Under the pieces are notes generated by a model, which was not told the DNA's origin, did no database searches, and saw only the letters and a list, made by a program, of their open reading frames with translations. DNA of 64,000 nt from Acidobacteriota bacterium (GTDB lineage: Bacteria > Acidobacteriota > Terriglobia > Acidiferrales > UBA7541), in NCBI GenBank assembly GCA_013289955.1, contig JABCYZ010000030.1, positions 18,738 to 82,737 on the forward strand, given 5' to 3'. Each line of letters opens with the position of its first letter. The stretch's first letter is position 1. Shown here piece after piece: positions 35,429-43,759 of this stretch. Position numbers and translations under genes: made by a program.

Positions 35429-36181
35429 ATGAAATCCAAATACCCTCGCACACGCCTCGATCTGGCCCTAGTCGAACGCGGCCTTGCCGAATCCCAACAA
35501 AAAGCCCAAGCCATGATCCTCGCCGGCGAAGTCCGTGTGAATGATATCGCCGTCCAAAAAGCAGGAACACCCGTCGCCAGCGATGCGCAACTCGAAGTCA
35601 AAAGCCGCCAGCTAAAATACGCCAGCCGCGGGGGCCTGAAGTTAGAAGGTGCTCTTGAAGATTTTCAGATAGATCCGGCCAGACTCATCTGCCTCGACGT
35701 CGGCAGTTCCACAGGCGGCTTTACCGATTGTCTGCTGCAAAGGGGGGCAGCCCGCGTCTACTCCGTCGATGTGAACAGCGCCCAACTCGCCTGGAAACTC
35801 CGGCAAGATCCCCGCGTCATCATGATCGAACGCAACGCCCGCGAACTCCGCCCACAGGATGTCCCCGAGCCGGTCGACCTGGTTGTTGCCGACGTTTCCT
35901 TCATCTCTGTCTGCAAAATACTCGGCCCCGCCTCTCTGTGCGCGAAGCCAAACGCCGATTTCGTCGTCCTCATCAAACCCCAATTCGAACTCCGCCGCGA
36001 AGACGTCGCCTCCGGCGGCATCGTCAAGAACACCCGCCTGCACGAAAAAGCCATCGCCAGTGTCCGCAAATGCGCTGAAGCCGCCGCACTCACTTGCCTA
36101 AAAGTGTTTCCAAGCCGCCTCACAGGTGCTGAAGGCAATCAAGAGTATTTTCTCCACGCTCGCGAAGGACACCTGAAGTAG
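35429..36181 (+). CDS. tlyA: TlyA family rRNA (cytidine-2'-O)-methyltransferase
   Basis: A 250-residue protein with an N-terminal S4 RNA-binding domain (TRLDLALVERGLAESQQKAQAMILAGEVRVND, residues 5-65) and an FtsJ-type SAM methyltransferase domain (LICLDVGSSTGGFTDCLLQRGA, then VVADVSFISVCKIL and LIKPQFELRREDVASGG with the catalytic Lys). It methylates ribosomal RNA 2-prime-O of cytidines at the subunit interface. ATG 35429 is preferred; a TTG at 35408 is open too. The nadK gene starts 14 bases after its stop, indicating one operon. Confidence 0.94.
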   Translation: MKSKYPRTRLDLALVERGLAESQQKAQAMILAGEVRVNDIAVQKAGTPVASDAQLEVKSRQLKYASRGGLKLEGALEDFQIDPARLICLDVGSSTGGFTDCLLQRGAARVYSVDVNSAQLAWKLRQDPRVIMIERNARELRPQDVPEPVDLVVADVSFISVCKILGPASLCAKPNADFVVLIKPQFELRREDVASGGIVKNTRLHEKAIASVRKCAEAAALTCLKVFPSRLTGAEGNQEYFLHAREGHLK

Positions 36182-36195
36182 AATCCCAAATAATC

Positions 36196-37071
36196 ATGCC
36201 GCCCGCTCTACTCTTCAAAACCATTGGCGTCATCTCGCGCCCCCGCCGTGCGAATCTCTCCGTCGTCGTCCCGGCTCTTCTCAAATGGCTCGCCGAGCAC
36301 GGCCTGCGCGTGGTCTACGATGAAGAAACCGCCTGCGCCCTCCCCGCTCCCGCAAGCGGACTTTCCCGCGACCAAGTCGCAGCTCAGTCCGACCTGCTTC
36401 TCGTCCTCGGCGGTGACGGCACGCTTCTGGCCGCCGCGCGTGTCGCCGCCCCTCGAGGTATCCCGATTCTCCCCATCAACATGGGCAGCCTCGGCTTTCT
36501 CACCAGTTTCACCGTCGACGAACTCTATCCCGCTCTCGAAGAAACCCTGGCCGGTCGTTCTTCGGTCAGCGAACGCGTCATGCTCCAGGTCGAGCTCCTT
36601 CGCGGTGGTTCTCCCGTCGACCAGCAGCACGTCCTCAACGACGCCGTCATCAACAAAAGCTCCCTCGCCCGCATGATCGAACTTGAACTCCTCATCGACG
36701 GTGATTTCGTCTGCCGCTACCGCTCCGACGGCCTGGTCGTCGCCACTCCCACCGGATCGACCGCCTACTCTCTTTCCGCCGGCGGGCCTATTCTTCATCC
36801 TGCCGTTGAGGCTTTCGTCATCACCCCGATTTGCCCGCACACCCTGAGCGACCGCCCCGTGGTGGTGCGCGATTTTTCCTGCATCGAAGTCAAACTTGCC
36901 AGCAATGCCGAATCCGCTTTCGTCACGCTCGACGGCCAAAAGGGCGTCCCCATGGCTGAGCATGATCGCATACGAATCACGCGTTCTCCGCAATGCCTCA
37001 AACTCATCCAGCCACCGAAGAAATCTTATTTTGAAATTTTGCGAAACAAACTGAAGTGGGGCGAAGTCTAG
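36196..37071 (+). CDS. nadK: NAD(+)/NADH kinase
   Basis: A 291-residue NAD kinase. It contains the LVLGGDGTLLAAAR motif (GGDG at 72-75), INMGSLGFLTSF, the HVLNDAVINKSSLARMIEL segment and the TPTGSTAYSLSAGGPILHP nucleotide loop; SDRPVVV and LDGQ follow as expected. It phosphorylates NAD to NADP, setting the NADPH supply used by the many reductases nearby. It follows tlyA closely. The ATG is in the right place for the conserved IGVISRPR strand. Confidence 0.96.
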   Translation: MPPALLFKTIGVISRPRRANLSVVVPALLKWLAEHGLRVVYDEETACALPAPASGLSRDQVAAQSDLLLVLGGDGTLLAAARVAAPRGIPILPINMGSLGFLTSFTVDELYPALEETLAGRSSVSERVMLQVELLRGGSPVDQQHVLNDAVINKSSLARMIELELLIDGDFVCRYRSDGLVVATPTGSTAYSLSAGGPILHPAVEAFVITPICPHTLSDRPVVVRDFSCIEVKLASNAESAFVTLDGQKGVPMAEHDRIRITRSPQCLKLIQPPKKSYFEILRNKLKWGEV

Positions 37072-37143
37072 TCGCCCACTTGGAGTGCGGCAGGCTCGTT
37101 GCCGCCTTTATTCAGGGACTCCCTGGAACTTAAATCGCAGCCT

Positions 37144-38025
37144 CTACGCCAGAGCCAAATTCAAATTCTCAATCGCTTCGTCGATCTCCCCGGCGTTCTT
37201 GTAGCCGACCGTCACGCAATCCACACCGGCATTCCTGAACGCGAACCGCATGGCCGCCTGGCGATCCTCGCGGTTGAACGTCCCCTCTCCAACAAGTTTC
37301 ATGCTGATGACGCCCATCCCTGACTTGCGCGCCTCTTTCACGTGCGTAACAACTTCCGGAACGTTGCCCAATCCGTCCGTGTTGTAGTCCTCCGCGTCCA
37401 TTCGCGTCCCTTTATGATTCATCCGGATCATCGCGACGTCCAGCCACCTGTTCTCAGGCACTTGCCGCAGCGCCGGAAGCCCATGAACCGACGCGCCGTG
37501 ACTCACAATAGCCTTCCTCGACTGCGCCTCCAGAATTCCATCCTGCCACCTGCTCGAGTCCGTTGGCCAGGTCGCCGTATGTTGCCAGTGCAGCAGCATG
37601 ATGTCGAAGTATTCCGTATTCGCCAGTTTGCGCAGCTCGTCGAATTTCTCCTGTGGATTCACACCCGCCCGCGTCGTGACCTTGGACATAATCCGATAGC
37701 TATCCCGCGGAATGCCCTTTAACGCCACTCCCAGCATCCGGTGCATCTCGCTGTAAGACTCCGCCGTCTCAAAGAAGCGTATTCCGTTGTCGTACGCGTA
37801 GCGCACCAGCCGGGTAAAACCGTCCTGCCCCAAATCCCGCTGCACCTGCCCGCTGAAGCTGCCCGTACCCATCGCTAGCCGCGTCACCTTCACTCCCGAT
37901 TTCCCCAGCGTCACCCAATCCGTCGCCGTCTGCCGGGCCGCGCCGAGCGAAAAGCTCCCGGTCACGGCAAGGCCCCCTGCGGCGAGCCCCGTTTTCAGGA
38001 AATGACGTCTATTGATATGAGCCAC
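37144..38025 (-). CDS. Aldo/keto reductase, Tat-exported
   Basis: A 293-residue protein. The N-terminus carries a twin-arginine signal, INRRHFLKTGLAAGGLAVTGSFSLG. The mature part begins an AKR barrel: WVTLGKSGVKVTRLAMGTG, then FFETAESYSEMHRMLGVAL with the catalytic Asp/Tyr region altered. Further on are the conserved Lys in IMSKVT and the His in MLLHWQHT. The C-terminus is shorter than in cytosolic AKRs. It would reduce or oxidise a carbonyl after export with its cofactor. A GTG at 38025 with GAGGTG upstream is chosen, since the longer frame to 38268 has no signal sequence. Confidence 0.88.
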   Translation of the reverse strand: MAHINRRHFLKTGLAAGGLAVTGSFSLGAARQTATDWVTLGKSGVKVTRLAMGTGSFSGQVQRDLGQDGFTRLVRYAYDNGIRFFETAESYSEMHRMLGVALKGIPRDSYRIMSKVTTRAGVNPQEKFDELRKLANTEYFDIMLLHWQHTATWPTDSSRWQDGILEAQSRKAIVSHGASVHGLPALRQVPENRWLDVAMIRMNHKGTRMDAEDYNTDGLGNVPEVVTHVKEARKSGMGVISMKLVGEGTFNREDRQAAMRFAFRNAGVDCVTVGYKNAGEIDEAIENLNLALA

Positions 38026-38233
38026 GACTGCACCTCGAATCTCGCAAAGGACCGCAGAAATCGAACGGAGCGGGCAAGCCGCTTCGGCGGAGAACGACTC
38101 GGTAGCCAAAAACCATGGCAACCCAATCGTATTACGAAAACCGAATATCGGGTATACCCAACCCACGGGTTCAAGTTGCCGAATTCGGCGCTGCAGCGTG
38201 CGCTCCTCCACTAGACCGAATCTCTGATAAAGT

Positions 38234-39655
38234 TCAGCCGCGCAACCCTCGCCCCGGTGCCAGCACATCCGTTCGCAGCAGATCGTCCTGCGTCTCGCGT
38301 CGCCTTATCAGCTTACTGTGAGTCCCATCGATCAAGACTTCCGCCGGCCGCGTTCGCGCATTGTAGTTGGAAGCCTGCGTCATTCCGTAAGCTCCGGCGA
38401 CCCATATGGCCAGCACATCGCCCGGCTTCACTTCGCCGAGCGGCCAATCGTGGAGCAGACAGTCCCCTGTCTCGCAAACCGGTCCGACAATGTCCACGCG
38501 ATCCCCTGAAGCCTTCTTGACGTCCCCAGTGCATGAGATGCGGGTGATCGGATGTACCGCTCCATAGAGCGCTGGCCGCAGCAAATCGTTCATCGCCGCA
38601 TCGGCGACAACAAATGTCTTCCCGCGGTTCCGTTTTGTATAGATCACTCTTGTCAGCAATACGCCGGAGGCGGCAATGATCGAGCGGCCCGGCTCGAGCA
38701 GCAGGTGTAACCCGAGCGGCCGGACGAGGCCCGCAACCATCCGCGCATAGTCAACTCGCGAAGAGTTTTTTTCGTTCGTGTACCGCACACCGAGTCCGCC
38801 GCCCAAATCCAGATAACTCAGCTCAATGCCCTCTCGGCGCAATTCCAGAATGTAGCCTGCGATGCGCCGGAATGCTCGCCGGAACGGCGCGAGCGAAACA
38901 ATCTGGGAACCGATATGCGCGCTGATTCCCTTCCAAGCCAAATACTTGGAATCTTTGTGAGCGAGGTAAAGCCGGCGGGCCGCCGGCCAATCCAGCCCGA
39001 ACTTATGAGTATGGCTTCCGGTAGCAATGTGCGGGTGGCCGCCCGCTGCAACATCAGGATTCACGCGAATCGCAACGGAAGGAATTCCGCCCCCGCGTCG
39101 AATATGGCGCCCGGATTCTTCGAGCAACACCTCGAGCTCTGCTTCGGACTCGACGTTGAAGAGAAGAATTCCCTCGCCGCTCCGCCTGCTGCGTTTACTC
39201 GCTCCAGGGCTCTCGCCAGGCGCATATTGCAGCGCCCCCTGAATCTCCTCGCGCGTCTTACCTACACCCGAGAACACAATTCGGTCTCCGCGCACCCCAA
39301 GATGCCCCAGATGTTCCAGCTCGCCACCGGACACGATGTCAAATCCGCTCCCCATCTTGGCTAGATGCCGCAAGATGGAAAGATTCCCGTTGGATTTCAC
39401 TGCGAAGCAGATGGTGTGCGGAATTTCGCTCAGGCCGCGATCGAATTCTTTGTACGCATCCGAAAAAGCTGCGCGGCTATAAACGTAAGTAGGCGTTCCA
39501 AAGGAGGCCGCGGCGCCGGCCAGGTCCACTCCTTCGCAGAACACGTGCTGAATGCCCTTGGAGTGCGAGGATTTCTTCCAGGCGAACTGCGGCGTGAATT
39601 CCGCAGGGTCGATAAATTTCAAGTTCTTACGGGACCTCGCAGGTTGCGCGCTCAT
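38234..39655 (-). CDS. lysA: Diaminopimelate decarboxylase
   Basis: A 473-residue PLP enzyme that makes L-lysine from meso-diaminopimelate. Visible motifs are CFAVKSNGNLSILRHL with the PLP lysine, GSGFDIVSGGELEHL, IVFSGVGKT, the PLP phosphate loop VNPDVAAGGHPHIATGSHTHKFGL, ISAHIGSQI, LDLGGGLGVRY, LLEPGRSIIAASG and the catalytic VGPVCETGDCL. About 20 residues (APGESPGASKRSRRSGEG) are inserted after the FSGVGKT block. Its ATG overlaps the stop of the upstream GAF-PP2C gene by four bases. Confidence 0.95.
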   Translation of the reverse strand: MSAQPARSRKNLKFIDPAEFTPQFAWKKSSHSKGIQHVFCEGVDLAGAAASFGTPTYVYSRAAFSDAYKEFDRGLSEIPHTICFAVKSNGNLSILRHLAKMGSGFDIVSGGELEHLGHLGVRGDRIVFSGVGKTREEIQGALQYAPGESPGASKRSRRSGEGILLFNVESEAELEVLLEESGRHIRRGGGIPSVAIRVNPDVAAGGHPHIATGSHTHKFGLDWPAARRLYLAHKDSKYLAWKGISAHIGSQIVSLAPFRRAFRRIAGYILELRREGIELSYLDLGGGLGVRYTNEKNSSRVDYARMVAGLVRPLGLHLLLEPGRSIIAASGVLLTRVIYTKRNRGKTFVVADAAMNDLLRPALYGAVHPITRISCTGDVKKASGDRVDIVGPVCETGDCLLHDWPLGEVKPGDVLAIWVAGAYGMTQASNYNARTRPAEVLIDGTHSKLIRRRETQDDLLRTDVLAPGRGLRG

Positions 39656-41436
39656 CGCACCTTCAGCACCACCAGCGTCCGGTCATCCGCCAGCGGCGCG
39701 CTCTGCGCAAACCAATCCACTTCGCGCAAAAGCAAATCCGCCAATTCCGTCGCGCTCAGTTCATGCTGCTGCTCGATGAGCAGGCGCAGCTTCTCCGTTC
39801 CAAAAAACTGCCCCTCGCTATTGCTCGTCTCCGCGAGTCCGTCCGAATGAAAAACCATTATATTTCCTGGGTCGAGCGTCACGCCCCACTCGTCGTAATT
39901 AACTTCCTCAAAAATCCCCAGCGGAAATCCCGTCAGCGCGATCTTGTCGCAGCGTCCATCCTTATAGAGAAGCGGCTGCGACTGCCCCGCGTTCGCCACG
40001 CGCATCTTGCTTCGGCCTCTCTGCCAGGTCGCAAAACACGCCGTCATAAATCGCCCTTCGATGCGCCGTTCACCGACAATCTGGTTCATCTGCTTGAGCA
40101 TTTCCGCCGGCTGAAGCTTCTGCGGCGCAAGACTCCGCATGATGCCGATAGCCACTGCGCCATAAAGCGCCGCCGCCGTTCCCTTCCCGCTGACATCTCC
40201 AAGCGCAATCCCAAGCTGCTGAGGCCCGTAGCGCAAAAATTCGTACAAGTCTCCACATACTTCGCGAGCCGAAAGATATCTCGCGGCGATATCCAAGCCG
40301 AAATCCTCTGTCGGCACCGGCCGCAAAAGCGCGCCCTGAATCCGCTTTGCCGCCTGCAGATCGCGTTCCAGACGTGCCTCGTCGCGAGCCACTTGCTCAT
40401 ACAACCGCGCATTTTCCAGCGAGACGGCCAGGTTCGCTCCCAGAATCGAAAGCGTCTGCACGTGATCCTCGGTAAAGTAATTCAGCTGCGGGCTCTCCAG
40501 GTCCAGCACGCCGATGACTTTTCCCTTGTGCAACATCGGAATGGCCATCTCCGAGCGCGTCTCGGGATTCACCATCAGATACCGCGCATCGACTGTCACA
40601 TCCGGAACCACGACCGGCTCTTTCAACACCGCAGCCGCGCCTACGATCCCCTCGCTCGCCGCCACGCGCATCTTTCCCTGGACGCGCTGCCCGTGCTTTA
40701 CGTCCACACGGTGGCGAAACACCTTTTGATCCTCGTCGTACAGCATGATGCTCAAAATCTGGTAATCGATCACGCGCTTGATCTGTTCGGCCGCACGCCG
40801 CAGCAATTCCTCGACGTCCAGAATCGAGCTCGTCTCTCGACCAACTTCATTCAGCAGCAGCAACGTTTCCGCCTGCGCCCGCACGCGCTGGAACAAGCGA
40901 GCATTCTCAATAGCCACCGCCAGGCGACTCGCCAGAAGCGTCAGGATGCTCTGCTGATCGCGAGTGAAATAATCCAGATGCCTGCTTTGGATGTCCAGCA
41001 CACCCACGCATTTCCCCTGCAGCATCAGCGGCACAGCCAGTTCAGATCGCACGCTTTCGATGGCATTGATGTAGCGCGAATCCTTCGACACGTCGCTCAC
41101 CCGCACCGAATGCCCGGTAGCCGCGGCCGTCCCGGTAATTCCCTGCCCGATTGGAACGCGCAGATTGTCCGCAAGCTCGCGCGGGTAGCCAATGGAAAAT
41201 CTGTGTTTGAGATACGCGCCGTCCCCTTCAAGCATCAGCACGCCAAAAATTTCATAGTCGATGTGCCGTTTGATGAGCGCGGCGGTGCGTGCCAGCACTT
41301 CGTCCAGATCGAGCGATGCATTTACCTCCTCGCCGATCTCGGCAAGCGTGCTCAGGACTTCGGCAGAGACCTCCGCTTTTACTGCTTCAGGCGTTTCGGT
41401 GGCCGTCGCCTCTGTATGTTCGTTGTCGGGATTCAT
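39652..41436 (-). CDS. GAF domain-containing SpoIIE/RsbU-type protein phosphatase
   Basis: A 594-residue signalling protein. Two GAF domains come first (about residues 25-185, and 190-340 with the repeated LAVAIENARLFQRV and LAVSLENARLYEQV ends), then a short coiled coil and a PP2C-type SpoIIE domain (about 370-594: LLRPVPTEDFGLDIAARYLSA, LALGDVSGKGTAAALYGAVAIG, MVFHSDGLAETSN). RsbU-like proteins dephosphorylate anti-sigma-factor antagonists and so switch on general stress sigma factors; the GAF domains sense small molecules or redox. Target unknown. It is upstream of lysA with overlapping start and stop, so both are cotranscribed. Confidence 0.93.
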   Translation of the reverse strand: MNPDNEHTEATATETPEAVKAEVSAEVLSTLAEIGEEVNASLDLDEVLARTAALIKRHIDYEIFGVLMLEGDGAYLKHRFSIGYPRELADNLRVPIGQGITGTAAATGHSVRVSDVSKDSRYINAIESVRSELAVPLMLQGKCVGVLDIQSRHLDYFTRDQQSILTLLASRLAVAIENARLFQRVRAQAETLLLLNEVGRETSSILDVEELLRRAAEQIKRVIDYQILSIMLYDEDQKVFRHRVDVKHGQRVQGKMRVAASEGIVGAAAVLKEPVVVPDVTVDARYLMVNPETRSEMAIPMLHKGKVIGVLDLESPQLNYFTEDHVQTLSILGANLAVSLENARLYEQVARDEARLERDLQAAKRIQGALLRPVPTEDFGLDIAARYLSAREVCGDLYEFLRYGPQQLGIALGDVSGKGTAAALYGAVAIGIMRSLAPQKLQPAEMLKQMNQIVGERRIEGRFMTACFATWQRGRSKMRVANAGQSQPLLYKDGRCDKIALTGFPLGIFEEVNYDEWGVTLDPGNIMVFHSDGLAETSNSEGQFFGTEKLRLLIEQQHELSATELADLLLREVDWFAQSAPLADDRTLVVLKVR

Positions 41437-41602
41437 GAACTCCGATCATTATAGCAGGCAGCTGGGGAGCGTCTGCGGATCGCCTCTCGTAATGACTATC
41501 CTGACATCATTTCTGGGCTTTCCTCGAGGAAAACGCGCACAGGCTGCGCCGGGGTATGGCCAGCCGCCCAACACCACGATCTTCCTGTCTCTTATTCTGG
41601 TT

Positions 41603-42193
41603 CTATGATTTTCCGGCCTTGTCCTGGGCCTTCAGCGAGAGCACTCCGACTCCCTGTAGATTGCGATACCGTTCCGCATAGTCCAGCCCGAATCCGACCA
41701 CGAATTCATTGGGGATGCTGAATCCAACGTAATCGGCTTGCACCGCGGCGATGCGCCGTTCCGGCTTATCCAGCAGAACCGCGACGCGCAGCCGCTTCGG
41801 CTTGCGCTGCTCAAAAATCCGCAAAAGATACTGCAGCGTCATCCCGGTATCCAGGATATCTTCCACAACAATGACGGTACGGCCCTCGATACTCGCGTCC
41901 AGATCTTTTGTCAGCCTCACTTGCCCGGAAGTTTTGGTGTCTTTCCCATAGCTAGACACGGCAATGAAGTCCAACGACACCTCGCCTGGAATCCCGCGCG
42001 CCAGGTCGGAAAGAAAGAACACCGCCCCCTTCAGCACCCCCACCAGGAGGAGCGGCTCTTCCGGAAAATCCCCGCGAATCTGTTTTGCGATTTCCAGGAT
42101 GCGCCGGTGAATGCGGTCCCGCGTTATCAGGACCTTTACCTTTTCGCCGGGCCTGCCATATTTGCTGCGAATCGTTTTTTCTCTGGCCGCCAT
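41603..42193 (-). CDS. hpt: Hypoxanthine phosphoribosyltransferase
   Basis: A 196-residue purine salvage enzyme with the PRTase signatures LLVGVLKGAVFFLSDLAR, DFIAVSSYG and the PRPP loop TVIVVEDILDTGMTLQYLL. The C-terminal VGFGLDYAERYRNL is specific to hypoxanthine/guanine PRTases. It makes IMP and GMP from free bases. ATG 42193 with AAGG just upstream is preferred to a TTG at 42205. Confidence 0.94.
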   Translation of the reverse strand: MAAREKTIRSKYGRPGEKVKVLITRDRIHRRILEIAKQIRGDFPEEPLLLVGVLKGAVFFLSDLARGIPGEVSLDFIAVSSYGKDTKTSGQVRLTKDLDASIEGRTVIVVEDILDTGMTLQYLLRIFEQRKPKRLRVAVLLDKPERRIAAVQADYVGFSIPNEFVVGFGLDYAERYRNLQGVGVLSLKAQDKAGKS

Positions 42194-42390
42194 GACCTTC
42201 CCCAAAGTTGAACCGCGACTCTAGCGCACGTCCTCATCCGTGAGCAAGGCTCATCTGCTGGTTTGTCAAAATCAATTCTTTTGGTTTGTTTGCAATCTCC
42301 ATTTCGCGTGCCAGAATGAAACCGTTCCGGGTGCGCTTCGAGGTTGCACGGTGCCGAGGTCGGCATTGCCTCATAGAAAGGCCGTCGCGA

Positions 42391-42903
42391 ATGCTGGATA
42401 AACCCTCTTCCGAGCCCTGGCTGCGAGGAACACATTCCGATGTTCCTGCGGTTCCCCGAGCCGTCTTGCACGCGCTGGAGCTTGCTCGGGAAGACTTAGA
42501 GCGCTGGTGTGGCCAGCTTAGCGACGAGCAGCTGAATTTCCGTCCAGCGCACATCGCGCCTGTCGCCTTTCACATGCGTCACATCGCGCGGAGCCTCGAC
42601 CGCCTTCTGACCTATGCCGAAGGAGCCTCATTGAACGAGGCTCAGATGGCCGCGCTCAAATCGGAATCCGCCGCCGGAGCAACCCGCGGCGAACTGTTCC
42701 TGGAGCTTTCCGCGTCTCTCGCAACCAGCGCAACCCGCGTCCGGCGCTTTTCTCAAATCGATCTGGAGTCCCCGCGAACAGTCGGCCGCAATCTACTGCT
42801 TACGACGTTGGGGGGCTTGTTGGTTCACGTCGCAGACCATACGCAACGCCATGTGGGCCAAGCCATCACTACCGCGAAGATTCTTCTCGCTGAAGAGGTG
42901 TGA
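42391..42903 (+). CDS. DinB family protein
   Basis: A 170-residue DinB-superfamily protein with the metal-binding layout AFHMRHIARSLDRLLTYAEG in the second helix and HVADHTQRHVGQAITTAKIL at the C-terminus, giving three potential His ligands. It may be a thiol-dependent transferase or have another role. The ATG at 42391 has AAGG nine bases upstream; an open frame upstream to 42286 has no protein-like character. It is divergent from hpt. Confidence 0.85.
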   Translation: MLDKPSSEPWLRGTHSDVPAVPRAVLHALELAREDLERWCGQLSDEQLNFRPAHIAPVAFHMRHIARSLDRLLTYAEGASLNEAQMAALKSESAAGATRGELFLELSASLATSATRVRRFSQIDLESPRTVGRNLLLTTLGGLLVHVADHTQRHVGQAITTAKILLAEEV

Positions 42904-43008
42904 ACATCTTTTCCCTAGCCTTTTTCCCGGCTATCACATCAAAGGCTTGTTTCGCCTTATGACCTCGGTATCGCTCGTCAGCTATACTGCACCTCCCGGA
43001 GATCTCGC

Positions 43009-43680
43009 TTGCTCGAAGCCGCCAAAAGCACACTGCTGATTCTCAGCGCACTATTTCCCATCGTCAATCCGCTGGGAGGCAGTCCTATTTTTCTGACGCT
43101 GACGCGGGGCTATTCGGCTTCCGCCCGCCGCGCCCTCTCGCGCCGTGTTGCCATGAACAGTTTTTTTCTTCTCGTTTCTTCTTGCCTCGTTGGAACACAC
43201 ATCCTGAGCTTCTTCGGGATTTCACTTCCCGTCGTCCAGGTCGGCGGCGGACTTATTGTGATTTCGACTGGCTGGGCCATGTTGAATCGCAGCGACGACG
43301 AGGATGACGACCGCGAAGGAAAAGTCCGCAAACGGCTCACTCCGCGCGATGAATTCAAAAACGCGTTTTATCCGCTGACTCTGCCGCTGACCGTAGGCCC
43401 CGGCTCAATTTCCGTCGCCATCACTCTTGGAGCCAACATGCCGCACCGCCTGGGCTGGAACTTTCTCGAATTGCTTGCGGTGCTGATCGGCTGCGTTATC
43501 ATCGCGATCAGCATTTATCTCTGCTACGGTTTTTCCGATCGGCTCGCGCAGGCTCTGGGGGCGACGGCCATGGGCGTGATCATGCGCCTCTCCTCGTTTT
43601 TGCTGGTCTGCATCGGCGTGCAAATTCTTTGGAATGGCGCAAAAGCACTGCTCGCCACCCTCCCCGGGATGGGTCATTGA
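43009..43680 (+). CDS. MarC family integral membrane protein
   Basis: A 223-residue membrane protein with six predicted helices: LILSALFPIVNPLGGSPIFL, FLLVSSCLVGTHILSFFGI, VVQVGGGLIVISTGWAML, then, after an acidic cytoplasmic loop (SDDEDDDRE), the PLTLPLTVGPGSISVAI signature, LLAVLIGCVIIAISIYLCYGF and LLVCIGVQILW. The family is widespread (old link to multiple antibiotic resistance not supported); transport substrate unknown. A TTG start at 43009 with GGAG upstream appears correct. A strong terminator follows. Confidence 0.9.
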   Translation: MLEAAKSTLLILSALFPIVNPLGGSPIFLTLTRGYSASARRALSRRVAMNSFFLLVSSCLVGTHILSFFGISLPVVQVGGGLIVISTGWAMLNRSDDEDDDREGKVRKRLTPRDEFKNAFYPLTLPLTVGPGSISVAITLGANMPHRLGWNFLELLAVLIGCVIIAISIYLCYGFSDRLAQALGATAMGVIMRLSSFLLVCIGVQILWNGAKALLATLPGMGH

Positions 43681-43684
43681 TCTA

Positions 43685-43727
43685 GAGCGTTTCGAGCCCG
43701 GGGAAACGCTCCCTCCCTCTTTTTTTG
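43685..43727 (+). terminator. Rho-independent terminator of the MarC-family gene
   Basis: Perfect 9-bp stem GAGCGTTTC (43685-43693) and GAAACGCTC (43703-43711), then CCTCCC and a run of seven T from about 43720. It directly follows the MarC-family stop codon and separates it from the convergent serine hydrolase. Confidence 0.85.
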
Positions 43728-43759
43728 CGCGCTATAACGCCGCGTTTCCTGGCGGCCGG

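Noticed and set aside
39763..41454. A 563-codon forward open frame
   Set aside because: Antisense to the GAF-PP2C gene; no recognisable domain.
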